Assembly (NCBI GenBank): GCA_016787445.1
Contig: JAEUTQ010000030.1
Coordinates: forward strand, 1-64,000
From: Bacteroidia bacterium
Lineage (GTDB): Bacteria > Bacteroidota > Bacteroidia > B-17B0 > Aurantibacillaceae
Reading direction: 5' to 3'
Length of the DNA stretch: 64,000 bases
Shown: positions 1 to 7,519 of the stretch, piece after piece
Numbering within the stretch: position 1 is the stretch's first letter
How the letters are laid out: every line of letters begins with the position of its first letter
Notes under the pieces: generated by a model
Databases searched by the model: none
The model's input: the letters and a program-made list of their open reading frames with translations, nothing else
Told to the model about the DNA's origin: nothing
Made by a program: the position numbers and the translations under genes

Positions 1-291
1 CCGCCTTATACTTTAGGCGGTAAACTCATAGACGGAAATAAACAAGTGAGGATTTTTGGTGATGACATAACTGTGAATGCTGATGTAGAGGTAATTTCTT
101 CCTACAGTGCGCATGCCGATTACGAAGAGCTTATTAAATTCATATCGTGCCAGGATAAGTCAAAAATTAAAACCGTGTTTTTAGTGCATGGTGAAGAAGA
201 TTCAAAAGTTGAATTTAAAAAGACTTTAATGGAGAGAGGGTTCCCGTTAGTAATCATACCTCGTAAAACGGAAGGCTTTACCATACTTTAG
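1..291 (+). CDS. MBL-fold (beta-CASP type) RNA-processing metallohydrolase, C-terminal part
   Basis: The frame is open from base 1, so this is the 3' end of a gene that begins outside the window; the in-frame GTG at 46 is internal. The visible 96 residues contain SAHAD followed by LVHGE. Both are C-terminal motifs of beta-CASP/RMMBL metallo-beta-lactamase-fold nucleases (the YSH1/RNase J-like superfamily). The HxHxDH metal site would lie upstream and cannot be seen. The family acts on RNA in the cytoplasm, but the exact substrate cannot be told from this fragment. The gene ends 146 bases before the histidine kinase. Confidence 0.75.
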   Translation, partial: PPYTLGGKLIDGNKQVRIFGDDITVNADVEVISSYSAHADYEELIKFISCQDKSKIKTVFLVHGEEDSKVEFKKTLMERGFPLVIIPRKTEGFTIL

Positions 292-376
292 TGAAAACTT
301 AACTCCTGAAAACGCCTGTTTGAACACTTTTTATCTCGTTTTATCACGATTACTTATATTTCAACATAGGCATTCC

Positions 377-418
377 TGACTTAAATCATTTTTAGATTTA
401 ACTAATCTTGTTACCTTG
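377..418 (+). promoter_or_regulatory. CRP/FNR-type operator and promoter of the kinase/regulator operon
   Basis: The palindromic operator TGACTTAAATCA is at 377-388. A weak -7-like box, TTACCTTG, is at 411-418, 32 bp centre to centre. The ATG of the kinase follows at 438. The same operator recurs in front of many genes in this window, so autoregulation by the receiver-CRP protein of this operon is likely. The -7 box differs from TAnnTTTG at two positions, so its exact placement is uncertain. Confidence 0.55.
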
Positions 419-437
419 CTTAGTTATTTTTAAAAAA

Positions 438-1652
438 ATGCCTATCTTGAATTCGGATAAGAAAAAAGAAATGGAAAGTCTTAACGCTTTATTTAAATTC
501 GCTACTGAAGGCATTATTATCACTGATAAGAAAGGGATAATTACGAAAGCCAATCCTAGTGCAGAGCGGTTATTTGGATATTATTCCGGAGAACTAGTTG
601 GAAAAACCGTAGAAAATCTCATCCCTGATCATTTAGCGCATAAACATCACGGTCACCGAGAAATGTTTAACAAAAATCCTCACTCTAGATCTATGGGTCA
701 GGATATAGCTCTGATGGCCAAGCGTAAAGATGGGACTGAATTTCCGGTAGAAATTAGCTTAACGCATTTTGTGCAGGACGAACAAATGTATGTGGTTGCT
801 TTTATTATCGATATTTCTGAGCGATTAGCCGCGCAGGAAAAAATAAAACGTGTAAATATAGAGCTCGAACAAAAAGTAAGTGAACGAACCAAGGTTTTAC
901 AGGAAGCACTGAAAGAACTAGAACAATCAAAAGAGCAACTAAGTAAGGCACTCGATAAAGAAAAAGAACTGAATGATTTAAAATCGCGATTTGTCACCAT
1001 GGCTTCTCACGAGTTCCGTACACCTTTAAGTACAATCCTTTCGTCTGTTTCTTTAATCAGTAAATACAAAACTGAAGAAGAAGACACAAAACGAAGTAAA
1101 CACGTTGATCGCGTAAAATCTGCAGTTACCAACATGACTCTCATTTTAAACGACTTTTTATCGGCTGAAAAATTAGAAACCGGAAAAATTGCTTCAAGTC
1201 CGGTTGAATTTGATTTAAAACAATTGGTGAGTGACATCATTAATGAATTAAGCGGTTTGTTAAAGCCTAATCAAAAAATTGATTTTACTTTTTTAGGTAG
1301 CGAATTTGTTTACCTTGACAAACAAATGATGCGAAATATTTTTATTAATTTGATTTCGAATGCTATCAAATTTTCATTAGACAGTAAAATAATTTCGCTT
1401 TTTATCTCAAATGAAAAACACACGGTTCACATTGAAGTAAAAGATCAGGGCATAGGAATTCCGAAAGAGGAACAGAAGAATTTGTTTGAACGTTTCTATC
1501 GCGCCAAGAACGCCACTAATATTCAGGGTACGGGCTTAGGTTTGAGCATCGTTGCTAAATATATTGAGGAAATGAAGGGTAAAATTGATTTTACAAGCGA
1601 ACTAAATTTAGGTACCACATTCACTTTGGATATTCCTTATCAAAAACTTTAA
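438..1652 (+). CDS. Soluble PAS-domain sensor histidine kinase (FixL-like candidate)
   Basis: This 404-residue protein has no membrane segment, so it is probably a cytoplasmic sensor. The order is PAS (about 13-128), coiled coil (130-185), HisKA with the phosphoacceptor in SHEFRTPL (His191), and a HATPase domain with N box (Asn308), DQGIGIP (336-342), FERFYR and GTGLGLS (364-370). The PAS segment around LIPDHLAHKHHG resembles the FixL stretch that carries the heme-ligand histidine; His70 falls at that position in my alignment from memory. The conserved FixL arginine seems absent. Heme binding is therefore a hypothesis. ATG 438 was chosen because a TTG at 408 lies at or upstream of the predicted promoter. 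The partner regulator starts 15 bp downstream. Confidence 0.9.
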   Translation: MPILNSDKKKEMESLNALFKFATEGIIITDKKGIITKANPSAERLFGYYSGELVGKTVENLIPDHLAHKHHGHREMFNKNPHSRSMGQDIALMAKRKDGTEFPVEISLTHFVQDEQMYVVAFIIDISERLAAQEKIKRVNIELEQKVSERTKVLQEALKELEQSKEQLSKALDKEKELNDLKSRFVTMASHEFRTPLSTILSSVSLISKYKTEEEDTKRSKHVDRVKSAVTNMTLILNDFLSAEKLETGKIASSPVEFDLKQLVSDIINELSGLLKPNQKIDFTFLGSEFVYLDKQMMRNIFINLISNAIKFSLDSKIISLFISNEKHTVHIEVKDQGIGIPKEEQKNLFERFYRAKNATNIQGTGLGLSIVAKYIEEMKGKIDFTSELNLGTTFTLDIPYQKL

Positions 1653-1667
1653 TAACATAAGTAACAT

Positions 1668-2726
1668 ATGAAAACCATTTTATTAATTGAAGACAACGTT
1701 GAAGTAAGAGAAAATACGGCTGAGATTTTAGAACTCGCCAATTTTAAAGTATTACAGGCTGAAAATGGGAAAATTGGAGTTGAAATTGCCCAGGCAAACA
1801 AGCCAGATTTAATTATTTGTGATATCATGATGCCGATTTTAGATGGTTATGGTGTTATCCATATGCTCTCGAAAAACACAGAAACATCAACTATACCATT
1901 TATATTTTTAACTGCAAAAACAGAACGCGGCGATTTCAGAAAGGGCATGGAAATGGGTGCAGACGATTATATTACAAAACCATTTGATGATGTAGAGTTA
2001 TTACGTGCAGTTGAAAGCCGTTTGAAAAAAGCCGAATTGCTCAAAACTGAATTTTCCAATAATGTAGATGGTGTCAATAAGTTTTTTGATGACATTAAAA
2101 ACATTGAAGAACTTAAAAAGCTATCCAATGATCGTCGTATTAAATCATTTAAAAAAAAGGAAATGATTTTTAGTGAGGGTAGCTCTCCGAACTTCCTTTA
2201 CTTTTTAGCTAAAGGAAAAGTAAAAACTTTCAAATCGCATGAATACGGTAAAGAATTCATTACGAACCTGTATAAGGAAGGTGATTTCTTTGGCTACATT
2301 GCTTTACTTGAAGATTTACCGTTTGCTGAAAACGCAGAAGCATTGGAAGACAGTGATGTTTTATTGATACCTAAAGAAGATTTTTATTCTCTTATTTATA
2401 ATAATGCCGGTGTGATGAAAAAATTTATCAAAATGCTTAGCGATAATATTATAGAAAAGGAAAATCAATTAGTAAACCTTGCTTATAGTTCTGTAAGAAA
2501 GCGCGTTGCAAATGCACTTGTAACTCTATATGACCGATACAACAAACAACCGGAAGAGAAATTCAATATTTCCATCTCCCGTGAAGATTTAGCCAATATT
2601 GTTGGAACAGCTACAGAATCTTTAATCAGAACTTTAAGTGATTTTAAAGAGGAAAAATTAATTGAGGTTAAAAGTAGTAATATTACAATTACCGACTATG
2701 AAAAACTAAAGAAATTAAAAGCTTAG
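1668..2726 (+). CDS. Response regulator with receiver domain fused to a CRP/FNR-type DNA-binding module
   Basis: This 352-residue protein has a receiver domain (1-122) with Asp9, phosphoacceptor Asp52 in ICDIMMP, Thr82 and Lys104. A cyclic-nucleotide-binding-like beta-barrel (about 150-245), a dimer helix (245-292) and a CRP winged helix (298-345) follow. The phosphate-binding cassette lacks the Arg-Ser/Thr of cAMP-binding CRP, so cAMP is an unlikely ligand. No N-terminal cysteine cluster for an FNR-type Fe-S centre is present. The recognition helix keeps Glu317 and Arg321, at the positions that read the TGA half-site in CRP and FNR. It is co-transcribed with the kinase and is the best local candidate to bind the recurring TGA-N6-TCA operators. 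Confidence 0.92.
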   Translation: MKTILLIEDNVEVRENTAEILELANFKVLQAENGKIGVEIAQANKPDLIICDIMMPILDGYGVIHMLSKNTETSTIPFIFLTAKTERGDFRKGMEMGADDYITKPFDDVELLRAVESRLKKAELLKTEFSNNVDGVNKFFDDIKNIEELKKLSNDRRIKSFKKKEMIFSEGSSPNFLYFLAKGKVKTFKSHEYGKEFITNLYKEGDFFGYIALLEDLPFAENAEALEDSDVLLIPKEDFYSLIYNNAGVMKKFIKMLSDNIIEKENQLVNLAYSSVRKRVANALVTLYDRYNKQPEEKFNISISREDLANIVGTATESLIRTLSDFKEEKLIEVKSSNITITDYEKLKKLKA

Positions 2727-2729
2727 AAT

Positions 2730-3095
2730 TTATATTTCAAGCACACTTAACTCTTTACCCTCATCATTCTGCTTTTTAAGTGTCCAATTGTCGGTAACAG
2801 TAGTTTCCAGCCAACTTCTTCCGGATTTCCGGAAAACTTGAATATTTAAGCCAAGCTTCTGCTTAAACAGCATTTCAAGCTCATTCACAGTCATATTCTC
2901 ACTTATTTCTATAGAACCATTATGATGCTTTAATATACCAATAGGAGTGCTAACGGGAATCAATTCTTTCTTTTCGCTGCCCTTGAACATTTTATGACTA
3001 TGTTTAAAAAACTGAATTTTCAAATATGGAAATTCATTATTAAACTCAGCCTGCAGCTCTTCAATCGTTTTGTTATTAGTAATATTGATAATCAT
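2730..3095 (-). CDS. Conserved hypothetical protein, last gene of the DoxX-Usp operon
   Basis: A 121-residue soluble protein with no signal peptide or membrane segment. It seems to hold two similar halves (about 1-60 and 61-121), each with a strand-helix pattern around an ELQ/ELE segment (IEELQAEFNNEF and VNELEMLFKQKL), which hints at an internal duplication. I do not recognise the family. It is encoded 19 bp downstream of the Usp gene and tail-to-tail with the regulator gene (3 bp apart). Its operon carries the common operator, which suggests a stress or low-oxygen role; this is inference from context only. Confidence 0.7.
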   Translation of the reverse strand: MIINITNNKTIEELQAEFNNEFPYLKIQFFKHSHKMFKGSEKKELIPVSTPIGILKHHNGSIEISENMTVNELEMLFKQKLGLNIQVFRKSGRSWLETTVTDNWTLKKQNDEGKELSVLEI

Positions 3096-3114
3096 AGTCC
3101 GTATATTTTATAAG

Positions 3115-3936
3115 TTAATCGTGTATTGACATTATTGGCACTTTTGTTTTGAATGCTATTTGCTTAGTATTTGATTCATTAAATAAATTATACATCATAG
3201 AATGTGAATGACTGATAAGTGTAATTAAATCCACTTTATTACTCTTAACATAAGTAAACAAACCGCTTTCAAAATCCTTTGCTTCCACACTATTTACTTT
3301 CCATTTTTTATTCGCGCAATCCGATTTCCTTTGCGGAATGAGCATAAACTCGTTCTCTGTTTTTACATGCAAAGCGTTTATCTTTGCTTTAAAGCTTTTT
3401 GAAAAGTCTTTTAGCTTTTGCATCAATTTTGTTTCAAGGGTCTTTTGATTATCGACGGCCAACACCATTTTATTTAATTGGTGTTCTTTATATCGTTCCG
3501 GTACGATAATAACCGGACAACTAATTTTTCCGGCCACTTCCAGCCCTGTTGTTCCATAAATGAATTTAGAAAATTTTGATTTTGATTCGAGTCCGAGTAC
3601 AACATAGTGCACTTTTCTACTTTTAATCAAATCGCTTACACCGGCTCTGAAAGATTTATAGGTTGAAAAGGTTTCAAAATTGACACCCTTATGCTTTTCT
3701 TCAACCTTGGCTTTATACTTATTCAGACGAGCCATATTAAACCCTTGCATTTCCTTATAAGAAATAAAATAAGCACCTGAATAGGTGTGAATAACCGGTG
3801 TTTCATAAATATGAAAAAGCATCACAGAGGCCTTATTTCGTTTCGCTAACAGAGCAGCATAATTTAATGCATTGTTCGACGATTTAGTATAATCAATACC
3901 CACTAAAATTGTTTTTGTATTTTTTATCTTTTTCAT
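3115..3936 (-). CDS. Universal stress protein (two Usp domains)
   Basis: A 273-residue UspA-family protein with two tandem domains. Domain 1 begins with ILVGIDYTKSSNNALNYA and ends with CPVIIVPE near residue 147. Domain 2 begins with MVLAVDN and ends with KVPIMSIHD. The first domain has a degenerate form of the G-X2-G-X9-G(S/T) nucleotide loop (GLESKSKFSKFIYGTTG), so ATP binding is uncertain. It is translated 1 bp after the DoxX-family gene, so the two are co-expressed. Tandem Usp proteins of this size are common in Bacteroidota and are usually induced by stress or low oxygen. Confidence 0.88.
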   Translation of the reverse strand: MKKIKNTKTILVGIDYTKSSNNALNYAALLAKRNKASVMLFHIYETPVIHTYSGAYFISYKEMQGFNMARLNKYKAKVEEKHKGVNFETFSTYKSFRAGVSDLIKSRKVHYVVLGLESKSKFSKFIYGTTGLEVAGKISCPVIIVPERYKEHQLNKMVLAVDNQKTLETKLMQKLKDFSKSFKAKINALHVKTENEFMLIPQRKSDCANKKWKVNSVEAKDFESGLFTYVKSNKVDLITLISHSHSMMYNLFNESNTKQIAFKTKVPIMSIHD

Positions 3937-3937
3937 C

Positions 3938-4366
3938 TTATTTAGCTAATAATATTCTTAATAAATGATCTAAACTAAAATAAGCCCAGCGCGTTGGTAA
4001 TATCAAAAGAATACTTACCAAGATAATTCGTGGGAACACAAATCGCATGTCCCACATTGGTTTTAAATATGAAAACGCGATGGCAACCATTATAAGATCC
4101 AATCCTAATAAACTTAACGCATAATTTTTAAATAAACCCAAGATTAATAACAATCCCCCAAAAAATTCAACATAAGAAGTATAATAAGCTGAAAACGTCA
4201 ATAAAAAAGAAGGTATTTTTTTTTGTTGAGCCTCATATCTGAATGTTTCTATTACACCCTGTAATTTTACATTAAATACTTTATCGTATCCCTGAAACAT
4301 AAAAATAACCCCGCAAAAAACACGGAGAATTAACTCTACTGCATAATATTTTATACTAATTTCCAT
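3938..4366 (-). CDS. DoxX-family integral membrane protein
   Basis: A 142-residue protein with four predicted membrane helices. It begins with an ELILRVFCGVIFMFQGYDKVF segment typical of DoxX/DoxD-like proteins (small quinone- or thiol-related membrane proteins) and carries the FGGLLLILGLF motif. It is the first gene of an operon with Usp and a hypothetical protein. The gap upstream holds an operator (4434-4445) whose centre is 33 bp from a TTTG-containing box on this strand. The substrate is unknown; the family name derives from a subunit of an archaeal quinol oxidase. Confidence 0.8.
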   Translation of the reverse strand: MEISIKYYAVELILRVFCGVIFMFQGYDKVFNVKLQGVIETFRYEAQQKKIPSFLLTFSAYYTSYVEFFGGLLLILGLFKNYALSLLGLDLIMVAIAFSYLKPMWDMRFVFPRIILVSILLILPTRWAYFSLDHLLRILLAK

Positions 4367-4402
4367 TGGTAATAGTTTTACAAAGTTGATTTATTAAATA
4401 TA

Positions 4403-4476
4403 CAAAAACCGTGAGCATTATCAAACTTAAAGGTGATCTTTGTCATAAGTCCGGCCTTCTTAATGTTGCAGATTTG
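4403..4476. promoter_or_regulatory. Divergent promoter region with one CRP/FNR-type operator
   Basis: The operator TGATCTTTGTCA lies at 4434-4445 between two divergent genes. On the plus strand CAGATTTG (4469-4476) is centred exactly 33 bp downstream. On the minus strand GGTTTTTG (4403-4410) is also centred exactly 33 bp away. One site could therefore drive both the DoxX-Usp operon and the coiled-coil gene at 4509. The minus-strand -7 box is the poorer match to TAnnTTTG. Confidence 0.6.
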
Positions 4477-4508
4477 TAGGGTAGTTAATAACCTTTAAAC
4501 AATATAGA

Positions 4509-4889
4509 ATGGAAACGAAAAAAATCTATGAACTTCATGAGGAGCACAAAGAATGGTTAAATAATTTAGCCTTTTATAAAGACGAAATAAAGGTGATGCA
4601 AAACCGTATTTCTGAAGTAGCTTCTAAAAACTCATCGGCTGATGTTTTAAAACAAATTGAACATTTTCAGAACCAACTTATTATTCAGCGTAATAATATT
4701 GATGAATTGTGTCATAGCATTAATGATCATGAAAATTATCTGGAAAACAGGGTAAATGAAAACCCAACGGCTGTTGACCACCGTAAAGTGAACGACCATC
4801 CCAAAATGCGTGATAGTTATAGCTCCTTCGATAAAGTGTTTAATGAATTACGCAAGGAACTGAATACCTTTTTAACAAAGTGGATGTAA
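4509..4889 (+). CDS. Small coiled-coil hypothetical protein
   Basis: A 126-residue soluble, highly charged protein, mostly helical with a heptad-like pattern between about 8 and 75. It is rich in Glu, Lys, Asn and His and has no cysteine-based metal motif apart from a single Cys near residue 65. No signal peptide or membrane segment is seen. I do not recognise the family. A promoter with the common operator lies 33 bp upstream of its -7 box, and a good terminator follows at 4927, so it is probably a monocistronic member of the same regulon. Confidence 0.7.
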   Translation: METKKIYELHEEHKEWLNNLAFYKDEIKVMQNRISEVASKNSSADVLKQIEHFQNQLIIQRNNIDELCHSINDHENYLENRVNENPTAVDHRKVNDHPKMRDSYSSFDKVFNELRKELNTFLTKWM

Positions 4890-4926
4890 GTATAATACAA
4901 GTATATAATGTGATTTATTTAGTTTG

Positions 4927-4954
4927 GGGCTGCGGTTATTCGCGGCCCTTTTTT
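4927..4954 (+). terminator. Rho-independent terminator after the coiled-coil gene
   Basis: An 8-bp GC-rich stem (GGGCTGCG pairing with CGCGGCCC, one G-U pair), a 6-base loop and a run of six T follow. It sits 37 bases after the stop of the gene ending at 4889. Confidence 0.8.
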
Positions 4955-4964
4955 ATATTTAAGC

Positions 4965-5345
4965 ATGGAAGTAGAAATTATTTTATACGTTAGTAACCTC
5001 GAGAAGAGTAAAGTATTCTATAGTTTAGTTTTAAACCAACAACCTGTTTTAGACGTTCCTGGAATGGTAGAGTTCGAATTAGGAACTGCAATTAAACTGG
5101 GTTTGATGCCAGAATCCGGAATTGCAAAAATAATTTGCCCGATACTCCCCCATCCTTCATCAACTCATGGAAAACCGCGTTGCGAACTCTATTTTAAATG
5201 TCCAGATTACCAAGATTATTTTAATCGGGCACTTAGTGCCGGTGCTTTATTAATAAGTCCTGTTATCGCTCGCGACTGGGGACATATTGTTGGATATCTG
5301 GCTGATTACGACGGCCATGTTTTGGCTTTTGCCGGTGATTACTAA
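4965..5345 (+). CDS. VOC (glyoxalase/bleomycin-resistance fold) family protein
   Basis: A 126-residue single-domain protein with the beta-alpha-beta-beta-beta pattern of the vicinal oxygen chelate family. It starts with EIILYVSNLEKSKVFYSLVL and ends with the typical GHIVGYLADYDGHVLAF. The Glu/His metal ligands of true glyoxalase I cannot be assigned with certainty. Substrate and function are unknown. The ATG is only 10 bases after the upstream terminator's T run, so its promoter must overlap that region. Confidence 0.8.
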   Translation: MEVEIILYVSNLEKSKVFYSLVLNQQPVLDVPGMVEFELGTAIKLGLMPESGIAKIICPILPHPSSTHGKPRCELYFKCPDYQDYFNRALSAGALLISPVIARDWGHIVGYLADYDGHVLAFAGDY

Positions 5346-5350
5346 AAAAC

Positions 5351-5416
5351 TGATTAAAATCATAATTACTAACTGACCTGTGTCAGTATTCCTAATATGG
5401 GTTTTGATGAAATTTG
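5351..5416 (+). promoter_or_regulatory. Promoter with two phased CRP/FNR-type operators
   Basis: Two operators, TGATTAAAATCA (5351-5362) and TGACCTGTGTCA (5374-5385), are 23 bp apart, about two helical turns. The proximal one is centred 33 bp before GAAATTTG (5409-5416), a one-mismatch match to TAnnTTTG; the distal one is 56 bp away. This mimics combined class I plus class II CRP/FNR activation. The start codon of the small membrane protein follows at 5454. Confidence 0.7.
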
Positions 5417-5453
5417 TTTAACACAAATAAACATAACCTATAAATACTATACT

Positions 5454-5771
5454 ATGGCAACAATTACAAAAACTTACAGCAATGTAAACGAAACAAAAGT
5501 ACAAGGTGGATACGATGCCTTCTTGAAAAAATTAAACTTCAGTTACTTTGGTTTAATTAGCATGACTATCACATTTGGCAGTATCCTTGGCGGGATAGCT
5601 GCAATGCAGATTCTTGAGAATGATGCTCCAATCTGGCAATTGGCTATATGCATGACTGCCGCAATGGCAAACAATGTAGCAGCTATCGGACAAGCGCCAA
5701 TTAAGTGGTTATTCAATACTTTCTGTATTACAACAGTACTAAATGCTTTACTATTATTAGTTAATCTGTAA
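5454..5771 (+). CDS. Small two- to three-helix membrane protein
   Basis: A 105-residue protein with hydrophobic segments at about 31-52, 58-80 and 86-105 and a soluble N-terminus. I placed the start at ATG 5454 (ATGGCAACAATT) rather than the upstream in-frame ATG at 5397, because 5397 lies upstream of the predicted -7 box (5409-5416). No family is recognised. The tandem operators upstream suggest strong induction with the oxidase genes. It is followed by a long bidirectional terminator. Confidence 0.75.
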   Translation: MATITKTYSNVNETKVQGGYDAFLKKLNFSYFGLISMTITFGSILGGIAAMQILENDAPIWQLAICMTAAMANNVAAIGQAPIKWLFNTFCITTVLNALLLLVNL

Positions 5772-5788
5772 ATTATAATAGCCTTAAT

Positions 5789-5830
5789 AACTAAAAAGCC
5801 CCTTTTTTATAAGAAAGGGGCTTTTTAGTT
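5789..5830. terminator. Bidirectional terminator between converging genes
   Basis: A 17-bp inverted repeat (arms 5789-5805 and 5814-5830) reads AACTAAAAAGCCCC..., with A-rich and T-rich ends on both strands. It lies between the plus-strand gene ending at 5771 and the minus-strand queD-like gene ending at 5833, so it can serve both. Confidence 0.9.
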
Positions 5831-5832
5831 TT

Positions 5833-6300
5833 CTAACAATTATCATTCAAATGCCATTCGGCATACGACGTGGCAGTTTCATCAAGCCTCAATGATTGCA
5901 ATGTGTAAGATTTTTGACTCAAATGCGGGGCTAATTTATTTTTAAAATCAATCAATAAGTTTTCGCAAGAAGGCTGAAACGGCATAAACAATACCCTTTG
6001 ATAATGATCCAATAATGAATCGGTAGCTTTGTTTCTAGCTACCTCAGGCAACACCAGAGCATGATCATATTGTTGAATAATCAGGTCGTTGACAATTGCC
6101 TTTAGGTCACTAAAATCTATAATCATTCCATCCTTTGGATGACCATTTTCCTGAAGTGCTTTTCCCTTAATTGTTACGCTGAGCTTATATGAATGGCCAT
6201 GAATGTTTTTACACGGACCATCATGCCCATACAATGCATGCGCCATTTCAAAAGTGAATACCTTAGTTACGCGTATCGTTTCCCGAGATCCGGAAATCAT
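5833..6300 (-). CDS. 6-pyruvoyltetrahydropterin synthase / QueD family protein
   Basis: A 155-residue T-fold enzyme. Zinc ligands His21, His34 and His36 (in HGHSYKL) are visible, with Cys30 four residues before the HGH pair as in QueD-type CPH4 synthase, then MIIDFSDLK, Asp-His in YDHALVL, and a late Glu in RLDETATSYAEW. The family makes 6-carboxytetrahydropterin (queuosine pathway) or 6-pyruvoyltetrahydropterin (biopterin pathway). The Cys-x3-His spacing favours QueD. The location, 3 bp behind kynA in an aromatic amino acid degradation operon, raises the alternative that it supplies a pterin cofactor for phenylalanine hydroxylation. Confidence 0.85.
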   Translation of the reverse strand: MISGSRETIRVTKVFTFEMAHALYGHDGPCKNIHGHSYKLSVTIKGKALQENGHPKDGMIIDFSDLKAIVNDLIIQQYDHALVLPEVARNKATDSLLDHYQRVLFMPFQPSCENLLIDFKNKLAPHLSQKSYTLQSLRLDETATSYAEWHLNDNC

Positions 6301-6303
6301 AAT

Positions 6304-7269
6304 TTATTTTTTTACAGGTGCACTTAATTTAGCTATCGATTCCAAATTATCGACACCCCAATTTTTCAACTCTTCTTCCGTCCATAAATCAGGGAAGAAT
6401 ATTCTACGCTGATATCGTGGATGCATATACTTTTTCCAATCACTACCGCCTGTTGCTTCTGCTTTCTTTCCTCCGCTCTCTAAATAATGTTCTGCTGCAT
6501 GATAATGCGCCATTACCCACCGAACATTAACTGTATGGTCATAATGACGCATCGCATTGATTAAACCAACATCGTTCTTTACTGCATCTGGAAGTTTTTT
6601 ATAAACGGTATACAAGTTGGTTGTATTGTACTCCTCCATTTTATCAATGAAGAAATTTTTATACTTTTTCTCAAAATTTGTAATTAAAGTGTTTTTCTTC
6701 CCGGTTGAATGATCTTTACCGGCTGCCTGCCAATACAAATGATTATAAGCGTGCTCATATGGCGTATTGCGATCAATTGTAGCACGGAAACGATAATCAA
6801 TTAAGTTGATTAGTTCGGTTGAAGCGAACTCTATTAATCGGTATTGGGCGCTTTGAAAACCGCTGGCCGGCGTTAATGTATTTCTAAATTTCATATATTG
6901 CTCAATCTCCATACCATGCTGCATAATACTGAAGGATGAAGAAAGCATGTCGAAATAACGGCTGATGCGCATTAATTTCTCGGAGAAAAATGCTGCTGAG
7001 ATATTTTCGCCTGTACAAACCTGATCAGCTTCCCATAATATCATCTTAAACAATAATTCGTTTATCTGATGATACATAATGAAAACCATTTCATCCGGCA
7101 ATGTTGTGCGCTGTATTTGCAAACCCAATAAAGCCTCAGTTTGGATATAATCCCAATAAGTAATGGGCTTTGCCCAAACCAAACCTTCTAAATGCACATC
7201 TGTATCTTGATCAATGGCTTTGAATTTAGCCTCCATACGGCTAAGAATTTCGTCTCTCTTTTGACTCAT
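6304..7269 (-). CDS. kynA: Tryptophan 2,3-dioxygenase
   Basis: This 321-residue heme enzyme oxidises L-tryptophan to N-formylkynurenine with O2. Family motifs are ITYWDYIQTEALLGLQ, FIMYHQINELLFKMIL (active-site His), AAEHYLESGG and TGGSDWKKY (substrate-binding loop), followed by the PRYQRRIFFPDLW end. Length is normal to slightly long. Start ATG 7269 lies 5 bp after a 50-residue ORF, and queD follows after 3 bp. No kynureninase or formamidase gene is nearby. It is probably transcribed from the hmgA promoter or a weak internal one. Confidence 0.92.
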   Translation of the reverse strand: MSQKRDEILSRMEAKFKAIDQDTDVHLEGLVWAKPITYWDYIQTEALLGLQIQRTTLPDEMVFIMYHQINELLFKMILWEADQVCTGENISAAFFSEKLMRISRYFDMLSSSFSIMQHGMEIEQYMKFRNTLTPASGFQSAQYRLIEFASTELINLIDYRFRATIDRNTPYEHAYNHLYWQAAGKDHSTGKKNTLITNFEKKYKNFFIDKMEEYNTTNLYTVYKKLPDAVKNDVGLINAMRHYDHTVNVRWVMAHYHAAEHYLESGGKKAEATGGSDWKKYMHPRYQRRIFFPDLWTEEELKNWGVDNLESIAKLSAPVKK

Positions 7270-7274
7270 ACAAT

Positions 7275-7427
7275 TTAATTTACTTTTACATTAAAAAACT
7301 GATGTATCATACTATCAATTTCCTCCTGTGAAGATGAGGAATTAATTTTAAATTTTACCATTTGTTCGGTAATAATTTTATCCTGTTCCTGTCCTTTTTT
7401 AAAGTTGATGGGCGGTAAAATTGACAT
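7275..7427 (-). CDS. 50-residue small protein directly upstream of kynA
   Basis: Found by reading the gap between hppD and kynA. ATG 7427 opens a 51-codon frame that stops 5 bp before the kynA start, and an AGGAGG-like stretch inside it (codons for QEE) precedes kynA. The product (start MSILPPINFKKG, end HQFFNVKVN) is charged, soluble, cysteine-free and has no signal peptide. Tight spacing and clean codon use suggest translation coupled to kynA. I recognise no family, and it could be a non-functional leader ORF. Confidence 0.5.
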   Translation of the reverse strand: MSILPPINFKKGQEQDKIITEQMVKFKINSSSSQEEIDSMIHQFFNVKVN

Positions 7428-7519
7428 AGAATAAGAATAAAAATAAAAACGTCATCGCTCCATAAATCCTGTAAACACTAACAACACCGGATCTATTTTC
7501 GTAATGACGCTGCTTAAAC

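Noticed and set aside
408-437. In-frame TTG start for the histidine kinase
   Set aside because: It overlaps the predicted -7 region (403-418), so it would lie at or before the transcription start; ATG 438 is the better start.
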